Below are positions 41,301-44,998 of a DNA stretch of 64,000 bases, piece by piece. Each line of letters starts with the position of its first letter. Positions within the stretch are counted from its first letter, which is position 1. The stretch is from Nitrincola iocasae (GTDB lineage Bacteria > Pseudomonadota > Gammaproteobacteria > Pseudomonadales > Balneatricaceae). A model generated the notes under the pieces. That model had not been told where the DNA came from, searched no databases, and was given only the letters and a program-made list of their open reading frames with translations. Where the stretch lies: the NCBI RefSeq assembly GCF_008727795.1, contig NZ_CP044222.1:2108001-2172000 (forward strand), in the 5' to 3' direction. A program made the position numbers and the translations under genes.

Positions 41301-44300
41301 CCGCATTATCATCACGGTAGGCATCGTTAATCGCCTTATTCAAGGCCAATGCAATCCGATCGCTCCAGGTTCCCTCGCCCTCCAGACTGATCGTCTCAGT
41401 CTCAAATGACTGTCCGTCATAACTGAAATTAACGCTGAAACTACCACCGGCCGCATGAATCAACTGCAACTGATACACCGCTGGTTGCACCGGGGTATCT
41501 TCATCGACATCAAATGCTGCGGCCTGTTCTTCGCTAAATTGAATCCCTACAGATGGTGCAATATTCAATTTCTCAAACGTACCTGGCTGTGTTTGAGAGA
41601 TCACCAGGCGACCGTAGGTGAGCCCATCCACGCGATCCAGCTCACGTGCTGACACTTCCAGCAAGCCACCAGCCTTCGCATTAGCGGCAAATTCTACCTC
41701 CAGCGGTGCAACCTCCTGACCCGACAGTGCACCGACAAAAGTCACCTGCCAGTTACGTGCTTCCCCTGTGACCTGCACATTACCCTTGCCAATCTCCGGC
41801 AGATTCTCCAATACACGCTGCAATTCTGCCGCACTGCTATAACTGGAGACCTCTGCAGACCAACTGCCATCCCCAACACGGATACGGAAATCGCCCCCGC
41901 TGGTGTGCAACCTGACCTGCTGCTGAGCGTTGCTATAGCGACCTGCTTGTAACAGGCCGCCTTTGATCAGCTCAGTGACTGCTGCGACCGGTACCAGCGC
42001 TGTTACCGGCACATCACTATCCAGCAGTTGCCAGCCTAATACAGCGTTAGCGGCCTGCGCTATTTTCTGATCAATGAGGCTGGCGAGTTGATTGATATGG
42101 GTAAAGCTGCTGGTTTCGCTGGCTAGCAGTGTAATGGTCAATACCGACAGCTCTGACTGCCCAGGCATTTGCACCTGTAAATCAAATGACAGATTGTCTG
42201 TCAAACGTGGTGATATCGCCTGACCCGCAAGTATTTCCTGACGGGTTGCCTGCAGACCTTCATTAAATAAGTCTGCCAGACCCTGACTGAAATCCAGCCC
42301 CTGCCCCAAGTTCACGCCGGTGAAGGGTAATAAACCATCGAAAGCCCCAGAGTCACGCAAAGACTCCAGGTACAGGACAACATCAGACAGCATATCCATC
42401 AACTGCTGGGGTTCCAGACTGCTCAATGCACTCAACTGAGTAAAGTGGGACAGCGTCGCCTCAGAGTTATAGTTGGCAATGTCTGTCCAAGAGGTCGCCG
42501 TACCATTATTAAAACTGATCTCAACCCCAGGAACACCACCGGCCAGGGTTTCCAGAGGCACCCCAAACAGATCACCTGAAAGGGTCATACTCAGAGCAGC
42601 ATTGACCTCAGCGGTGGAGGTATCAGCTGACACAACGTCATCAACGGCTGTCACAGTGACTCGTCCAGAGTCAAACGTCAGCACACCACTGGCAGTGACT
42701 GGCAAGGCACCCAATAGAGCGGGTGCATAGAAGGTTCCAGTAGGCGCACTAACCTGTAACGCAAGTTCATTGAGGTCAAAGCTGGCCGAAGACGTGGTAA
42801 TGCGGTGATCAAACTTGAAATCGATTAGAGCATTCAGGGTTATTCCCTGTCCATCACCCCAGGCAAAACCCACCTTGGCAAGCGCATCACCAAAGCTGAG
42901 CTGTGCCAGAAACTCACGGTTTAGTGCCAACTCCAGGCCTAAAGCGAGTTCGTTACCCGCCGTATTAAGCCCTCCCGTCACGTTGAACAGGGAATCACTG
43001 GCATTGGCCGGAATCAGCGACTGCAAACTGCTATAAGTCCCACGGCCATGCAGGTAATCCTGCAACTCCAACATCAACCCCATGTAGGTGGCATCACCCT
43101 GAGAGAGGTATTGCTGCAACACAGTGGTAAAACCGCCACCCGGCAGATAGTAACCAAACTGGAAAATATCACCCAGAGTGCGGCCATCTTCCGTCACCAT
43201 CAGCGACAGGAGTGACTGATCGACCAGCGGTAACTCGACAGAAAGTGCTTGCAACTGATCCAGCTGTACCGCCAACTGCGCCCAGTGCGCCAACAACGTT
43301 TGCAGTTGCGCCTGAATGGCTGCATCACTTAGGTTGGCATCACGGTAAAAATTGAAACTCAGCGCGTCGCCATTCAGTATACCCTGCAGCGCCAGATAGG
43401 CCTGAGCACCAAATGCAGCCTGCTGTGTAGCACCACTTAAGGCAAAACGCCCCTGAGCTTCAGCTATCACCTGACGTTGAATCAGACTAACAGCATATTC
43501 GCTATTGGTGATCTGGCGACTGTTATCCAGATTGTCTGGATCCTGCAAGGTAAACGCGGCACCCAAATTCAGGCTAAAATCACCTTCACCGGACATCTGC
43601 GTACTGAGTTGCAGCTTATCTGCGCGGATAAAACCCTCGGGGTCAACACTCGGGTCCGTACTCAAGCGAATACCGGCTTCGAGTGCCAGTTTCAGCCGAG
43701 TGACCGCATCAGCTGTGATAGCATCGAGTGTATAGCCTGCTGGATTCAGTGTTACTGTGTGTGTCGAGTTACGCTGTAGATCCGCTGTCAGACGCAAGCC
43801 ATAAATTGGCATAGCTGGATTGCTGGCATCGACTGTCAGCGTGGCTTCTATACCGTCAATAAGCAATAAAGCGCTATTATTGTTGAGATAGCTGACCAGC
43901 CCAGAGAGGGTGTGTGGGCCGCCACTGGCAAAATAGTTATTGGCATTTGCATGCAAATCAAAATTGGCACCACCTAAGTCCAGCAGGCTCAGGATACTGG
44001 TGTTACTCAGCCCGGGTATATCCGCATTAGATAACGCATCATTGAGTGCCTGGTTACCCAGTTGGTCCAAGTTCTCCAGCGAAGTCAATATGGCGGATTT
44101 TGATTCATCCGTAAATGTCAGATCAGCCAGTAAGGCATCGTAAACCGTATGGCCGGCACTGAATAATGCCTGGGTTTCGATTACCCCGGTGGTGTATTCG
44201 AAGATCCAATTACCACCCAACTGCTCCGCACCAGTCATGTCATCCGATGCCGCTACATCCGCACCAGTGAGTTCAGCAATACGCTCAACGAAAGCCTGAC

Positions 44301-44943
44301 CTGCCTCTCCCTCGGCCACAGAGCAGCCATAAAACAACAGGTCGGCACCTTCGGCCAAAGCGGTTTGCCAGCTATTGAGTACTTTTGCGTAAGCATCCAG
44401 TGAGGTCGTATCGAGTGTAGTGTTGCCCAACTGCACACTGGCGGCTTCACCATGAGAAATAATATGGATCGCCTGTAAATCAGCATATTGCGACAACCAC
44501 TGGCTGATTTGCTGCACACCGTCTGCACCGGCATCCAGATAAACCACTTCAACACGTGCCTGGCCATCACCACGCTGTGCCAGCGCTTGCTCTATCAGAG
44601 ATTCAGGCTGTTCAACAGCCGTATCGATGAAGATCAGCTCATCAATCAAACTTTGCTGCTGTACGCCGCCAAGTGAAAAATCCGCCAGCATATCGGCTTC
44701 TGCCTGGTGCTGCAGATTGATCACAGATTCCTGCGTATCCTGAGGAGTGGGTGGAATCACCAACAGATCACCGGAAAGCATAAAGCGCTGCTCAAGCAGT
44801 TCCACCTCAGTGGTCGCCTGGCGCTGACTATTGACCCGCTGAGTATCCAGCGAACGCCTGATCAGGCCATGCCATTGCCGCAAGGCCCGATGCTTCCAGG
44901 ACTGTCCAGCCGCATTGTGCAGATAGCGTGCTGCGCTTCCCAT
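26371..44943 (-). CDS. Giant LEPR-XLL/DUF4347/RTX-like/VCBS surface protein
   Basis: A 6190-residue protein, the largest product here. There is no Sec signal. The basic N-terminus runs into ELLEQRFMLSGD (48-59), matching the LEPR-XLL motif found at the start of very large exported proteins. DUF4347 follows (about 100-275), with a His164/Cys207 pair (ISHGE, FYGCS). Residues about 290-3900 are a long acidic stem with few cysteines. EF-hand-like loops occur near 2801 (DYNGDGIITPDD) and 3894 (DPDQDGKVRGSE). RTX-like repeats span about 4020-5510, then four VCBS-type repeats (about 5580-6000), and an acidic tail ending GRILWGWNG. It is likely a calcium-stabilised adhesin or surface-layer protein exported by the neighbouring machinery. 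The ATG has a GGAGG site 7 bases upstream. Confidence 0.93.
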   Translation of the reverse strand: MGSAARYLHNAAGQSWKHRALRQWHGLIRRSLDTQRVNSQRQATTEVELLEQRFMLSGDLLVIPPTPQDTQESVINLQHQAEADMLADFSLGGVQQQSLIDELIFIDTAVEQPESLIEQALAQRGDGQARVEVVYLDAGADGVQQISQWLSQYADLQAIHIISHGEAASVQLGNTTLDTTSLDAYAKVLNSWQTALAEGADLLFYGCSVAEGEAGQAFVERIAELTGADVAASDDMTGAEQLGGNWIFEYTTGVIETQALFSAGHTVYDALLADLTFTDESKSAILTSLENLDQLGNQALNDALSNADIPGLSNTSILSLLDLGGANFDLHANANNYFASGGPHTLSGLVSYLNNNSALLLIDGIEATLTVDASNPAMPIYGLRLTADLQRNSTHTVTLNPAGYTLDAITADAVTRLKLALEAGIRLSTDPSVDPEGFIRADKLQLSTQMSGEGDFSLNLGAAFTLQDPDNLDNSRQITNSEYAVSLIQRQVIAEAQGRFALSGATQQAAFGAQAYLALQGILNGDALSFNFYRDANLSDAAIQAQLQTLLAHWAQLAVQLDQLQALSVELPLVDQSLLSLMVTEDGRTLGDIFQFGYYLPGGGFTTVLQQYLSQGDATYMGLMLELQDYLHGRGTYSSLQSLIPANASDSLFNVTGGLNTAGNELALGLELALNREFLAQLSFGDALAKVGFAWGDGQGITLNALIDFKFDHRITTSSASFDLNELALQVSAPTGTFYAPALLGALPVTASGVLTFDSGRVTVTAVDDVVSADTSTAEVNAALSMTLSGDLFGVPLETLAGGVPGVEISFNNGTATSWTDIANYNSEATLSHFTQLSALSSLEPQQLMDMLSDVVLYLESLRDSGAFDGLLPFTGVNLGQGLDFSQGLADLFNEGLQATRQEILAGQAISPRLTDNLSFDLQVQMPGQSELSVLTITLLASETSSFTHINQLASLIDQKIAQAANAVLGWQLLDSDVPVTALVPVAAVTELIKGGLLQAGRYSNAQQQVRLHTSGGDFRIRVGDGSWSAEVSSYSSAAELQRVLENLPEIGKGNVQVTGEARNWQVTFVGALSGQEVAPLEVEFAANAKAGGLLEVSARELDRVDGLTYGRLVISQTQPGTFEKLNIAPSVGIQFSEEQAAAFDVDEDTPVQPAVYQLQLIHAAGGSFSVNFSYDGQSFETETISLEGEGTWSDRIALALNKAINDAYRDDNAGHVDQEYLTVELAPLGTTNDGIQSFYIAANILEVSAGKTLSGFSADITELRSQPGVQVFVTTLQEGRVGTSAEGWLDEVQRLTLANVAGGSLQMLLNLADEALESDILSLTTSGELKTANQLAADLASTLYQMLIKVYADLDPADIQVSVVAGQGYTFDIRFTGQLSGQDINTLSINKTSIVSASDFTTSYADLTLAGFQAAGESMQTHSQPGFTDWHVLMDRFQHATNSLLNNTLTTEFAEFSVNPRFDLASQTLWLDLFVGSGIQIDAVQLLLDAEAGGLEGFNVDAWMDITHETFFNGSLGFDLSQPQAISLLAVGPVVGSVTGTQADPVLNNQTLSLGFNVDGRQFNLADILAAQPTENGFATAADQQVSVTSQTDYINSSVNAFIRVNGSVLENSEISALGRAPGLALKVGSDEYVSVINGLDAGATIEVVIQINGVERSLLVDSTITANALRDSINSAFNSAFGATLNGDRLVSILNAELAAIPGTGPLAGYDNLAGALYFELTAEGQLQLRTFAAVNQIILTQPNTAEGVVGLEALGIQMGVENAIRPAPDSNYTLPSDGRLTEDAVFQLRLDNAIAIDITLPASLTVDNTSLADLMADIQQVLNSIDISSHAYLGTLDGGLGYTHLGQLIRANLLSTEIDTGLDLSFGNEADADQDIEHSYYLELQVLGNNIARAQIEMADEGNIGNRELGLTARQSVKTAAVSMQMQNAMIGGQFSAAMQAGGSASGQQGLLELLFGDIQIADGAYQGAFEYYLVDTLNSNDTSLDFNAALDSVLVQGAQLGLTADTPVRDQATLLFTPFNQQGQTVRDVGLTISFDAFTLDDQAYEALDLAVVLRQLATQNNTSVADLAADLNDAIHVALSAHFEGVTNPFDGHVFVVVDDTGRFEKLRFVTFAHGEGATRVEQQKVQMTLRNRLLLDEYSAEGLVWSESTQAAITLDAIQVRLPNGFTDQLGNILSSPDVIGSLVLNLDNTAAVLSQQDTQADMSGSLPDFGLYQGLAVQNWEGMLDDLTQLASLLGNLANMGELSLFGQKLQVLNKSLHELLNLQSHFNQVYDELSQIDQANFRSLQTQLESAFGLEANTIDYYLNTDRQALVINIPFTLAFESLEQFNLLLADARLIQMFSTADQALLKELLGPTLSITDANQESLLRLFREVTFNLELGLDLAREDEGQPNSNLGRLFLFNARDQGGTSMQFRLFNDTEQTLNFASPVTLYELQVDGGKVELDLEGGYQLNSDGGRLYLGEYAAHVVASMLPVQVQASDENGQPLFEDDGTTPVMVSSANTDATNAVNAIKQGAFDLSLTGDIEASLPLSIVVSDHLADLTAEELPIFVNPMPIGTAEIAIRDLNKLLSKMLEDSLNLNTQVAEAARPPLVSSGSGDLNQEGVPGDNQDESGLPGVDLTPDNPLTGGEGEYTQPSEGIQVPVFSAPEVQPDSNGFDLSLILPNLGGWQETFLQVLQNAGLGEDFCDPDGVRLKSAPLLFLLSDPAFVVETLDTVLSAFQSVIDTLTSGVVGPIIGAEALQEMTQFVAGLREGFVSSLTNALNSVIFNYGSLDNGLRMVLFDLLYHPDNPYLSFLRDYNGDGIITPDDIVLEYVAQDADQYTFVNIPELTTLLEAEQLWAIRNLTEGGQRTGWVASGERLQQADADGNLVFRDATGNAYIRMPQLDEMDQQREDEDGNLLFEYYAAVRVNVAAEGETPVYEIQPVVGAEAVELDADKLKPCYLGIAGQVIVDLTYQDLFGGFWYRENMSGDPDFLTDDQAEAIDAFLASDTFLSQFPGWDGELTADVIEVIREEFINDSDLRELKFVSYSDEQVNASKQLVFAQSSSVQFRMNLGQTIELPDASVAFDVGVPGLNLEIDGGLAVNLDWDFFLGFGLDVNQGFYLVANMPGHAGIGQVTEFAEDSQALYGKAWVATGFADAGILRDSAGFPVDADGNRILNDEGYPLTVEEEALYADQLVSMDEAISNLWSLEDGVEVSEIQFQISAFLAPSPNETNFYEQRVVEEYFNLETKQIEKRFVKNGNQYVYEVVYTDQPKLDAEGNTLYELAWEYETEVVDGREQIKYEALLSAAGHFVYRRQTGNGQYEYKEENSRLTNTGGWELMLQTDRFGDPIPIYTLDGNGQRIAVMVDGEQALMTDRFGRYVPQYKELRAPASLQAELLFMNGTITDNYSGWIKDNEGRVWGDREAWQDDTFGTIWYDDQSDFDAWGVSDTLFDGKTGYEGSRTQFLARFEIDLTDNASLGFSSGDTLGLDEGVAGEVDDILDGTFGGSDGRLTYNVLATNDLGDLFETHWEAYAQINLQMQLGVGFGDAIQPDLLPAIEGNFQLTWSAEKEDPDQPEWQQWMDRFEELTSSDYYSLFADQPGVWMTDIALDMGTFFSNFLEPVIDVISVVTDPFAPVIEQLTKPIPGISDLMRKNYSLVDMAVDFSKISGGNAKIDFIVSLISLFDTINSLKAVIDAGGSTVKLPVFDVLLLAGNSHSEFALDNALNYIGGVADFSAVAKAIPGETTISLDQGMNDFFAALEKPANALQFPIIDNPADAVLGLLFGKPVDLVTYTPANLEVGVGFRKSFPVYPPLFVGVGGEIKLEAFITLGFDTYGVIKFLDSKNVVDVMDGFYISDNIDSRGVDQPEVMLSAQLVAFAELNAVVARGGVEGGIRFEGTLDLCDPDQDGKVRGSEIYAILDKNPAALVSLDMRATAFIRAYLDVLALIKYVRVWEYTFMDVTLFEWSLDLCNQDPVLASMDGSVLVLNTGSGFAGVDGYPKISFDASDRLRKSTEDGDEHYTLNLSGSNIEIVAVLPNGQEYTQTYRRSTAVHGFSGAGTDVFDARGLGNIPVYFVAGSGDNTFYASNAASGNVLIGGTQGIARLYGGSGEDMLIARGGQTVMEGKAGDDTYRFLNEWGRVTISDNQGRNILDFSAQKRSVTFDDAALNAVQGRNVVQWQANTQIHLVKGGQANDWLNFAGDAQNLMITLTGLNAGWVTSSTSGMGQFNLPANGTQQGAAETSGQGFTFVGFENVLGGKGSDVFRVQAGASVTGSLRGDTGMDNVNARNTIDFSEFTQGVQVDQTGTSRFSGTGNISVRGFHNMFGGAGNDVLIGNSYNNLIVGKGGSDNLSAIGGHNLLIADSFRTYRNGDSSVSATQVGDYTSLQQAGLAGGHGNDGRMWLWKDKTLESIGLGNGSQVLRGAGGNDILMGSLGSDRILSGEGNNTIMADLGLMRIDFNYNLPLYMESFGAAGGGNDSIVLGGGNNIVIAGNGSDSITAADRADSLNIILGDNGHIAFKTDQRTFAVNAQGLRMLDYIEAPVNEMGGAGGNNLIQMDSGSAIIFGGASNDVISMAASSSTAQNVRFIAGDHARIETDGNGGVVLFKTLDIENSSGGDDFIRIGDGADSALRHLGSNFILGGMGSDTILISAHYDENGQLIRGKAQSEDIILGDNGEIRWTVSGNGKPNLLQSVRTLEDDKGGDDVIITGNAGKVILGGFGSDEIAALDGINIVFGDNAELQYDAVAVNGVLRLAQSKNEVLGGNDTIVLGEGYKLVSGSIGDDVISIDVQGTPEAFGVEWDTDGGFLAGVTGISAVIAGFGGVLTVPAQEARGRTGRYIAGDNLRATFDQRGGLTNLATTDQIAATGGDDQITVGRQNTSAYLGLNVVLGGMGGDQILVQSGSMAENVIFGDNGQYDRQALSYQMLSLISSVPNSGGSDTIQVGSGDNILIGGFGNDTLRLDSDDQHALVAAHFNRSIVLGDSGEVVYSGGALQRIESLGHNAGGSDSVTIGDGDVTFVGGFGGDTLNINSNRSAFRILAGDNARMIFAPVQDIREQAASLTRIITLDQVSATGGNDVMNIGVPGASTGDMGEVIALGGVGSDAISVSGERARVTLLGDNGEVQRMAGHQGHRLLVSSLDSTLGAGGTLHTVAGDYVIIGGSGGDNIRAGKGTGVVLGDHGRINYSSEGYLSSLTSLSIAQGGNDTIELGVGSGSDGNKYVMGGVGSDSIFLSSNRGSAAEPTERAVAGDNASMAFDALGRLTSFTTLDSELATGGNDQINLSISGDREGEAITDYNVVAGGMGDDDINIQGSTRSNDVISGDNLDYRRSIGVSGERQHLFAGVLVPTSGGNDTIRVGAGDKILFGGQGNDRMTANTEAGDRTLMFGDAGNAVFNSNGNGELIQLLSTATQMGGQDNLSVTGGELFLFAGLGGDTVTVAGDDEATRIISGASAQVNFDQGTAVLLQSAGPDQVDAGSADTHFILPNSGTNFVIGGPGFDTLTGSQGDQHRLLPGSGSINLLTKVVSVVVLGDEGELGFTLDDEYATGLPDENGVYLKRPGRDFVRATPVVDPDDPDPTDPDDPTDFTYFGVGSVTEDIANEISGRIAYPALEGGFATFDTQQNSQSGLYGYLTVLENGAWQYNLAHDAQGLNADLNARVQALTDGDQRTEYFTVTTTDGSTTTVIITVNGRTDTPADVSAQIQEDAEQLSISGQVVDTNDSQQRTLFQPFESEGTFGVLVLHADGRWEYQLDNDKAQLLRDGDLAVDLFLVQTLDGATSQIAITVEGVNDAAEIQGSSTAALVEDATDAERVLRVEGQLRVAEVDAGENRFDLQRIEAAQGVFGELQLSAEGDWVYTVRNGDIQYLRAGETLIESFTVYSLDGTASEEIQITLTGVNNSAQVSGQLSGLVVENQQLSASGSLNVVDADLNQSAFPADIHQSVYGQLQINAQGQWFYQLQADSLPLRDLNRDQVVYDRFTLNTLDGTAFIVEIRITGETGVREAGQDSDALNSPSVIDWNNQLPSTSAITSSNYSLDTDQETNDSAGVQKVRVSVQTLGQQGFMQLRAPAPPITGVQLRTYLSKGLLEQGLQMKTQPPADISSDEPADNEEQDAVEQEDQNQTFTDPGLSVTGESIDNPTAADGPDPEGSNVDTTEGTEETEEVEEINEDAASLQVLQTLAQTAALTTRPGRILWGWNG
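26960..28205 (-). repeat. Four VCBS-type repeats near the C-terminus of the giant protein
   Basis: Four units of about 105 residues each carry V-x-E-D/N-x-x-x-x-x-x-G-x-(I/L/V), then F-G-x-L-x-(L/I)-x-x-x-G-x-W-x-Y, then L-x-x-G-D/E-x-x-x-(D/E)-x-F-x-V-x-(T/S)-x-D-G and a closing I-x-(I/V)-T-x-x-G-x-N/T. This is the VCBS/cadherin-like pattern of long adhesins. Confidence 0.85.
28360..31640 (-). repeat. About 15 RTX-like units with a 73-residue period
   Basis: The segment G-D-(N/H/S)-(G/A/L)-x-x-x-x-(F/Y) recurs near 31435, 31195, 30960, 30770, 30440, 30235, 30025, 29840, 29620, 29430, 29220, 29005, 28815, 28600 (degenerate) and 28375. The mean spacing is about 219 bp. Between these anchors lie G-G-x-D-x-I-x-(I/V)-G-x-G and G-G-x-G-x-D-x-I motifs. 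Each unit therefore holds two short RTX-like turns around a longer beta segment, rather than continuous GGxGxDxUx nonapeptides. Confidence 0.75.
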
Positions 44944-44971
44944 GTGTAATCCTCCAGCGAGTTAGCTCGCT
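44941..44971 (-). promoter_or_regulatory. Stem-loop abutting the Shine-Dalgarno site of the giant gene
   Basis: In the 55-bp gap before the giant gene, AGCGAG (44956-44961) and CTCGCT (44966-44971) form a perfect 6-bp stem with a 4-base loop. On the minus strand the stem ends directly next to GGAGG (44955..44951), which is 7 bases before the ATG. There is no U-run, so it is not an intrinsic terminator. It could affect ribosome access, or protect the 3' part of the mRNA after processing from the TolC message. Confidence 0.45.
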
Positions 44972-44998
44972 TTAATACTCAACTTTGCCTTCCACAAC

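Noticed and set aside
16900..44900. Many plus-strand open frames of 60-216 codons opposite the TpsA, TpsB and giant genes
   Set aside because: They are antisense shadows of repetitive Gly/Ser/Asn/Thr-rich coding sequence, lack ribosome-binding sites and family motifs, and conflict with clearly conserved proteins on the minus strand.
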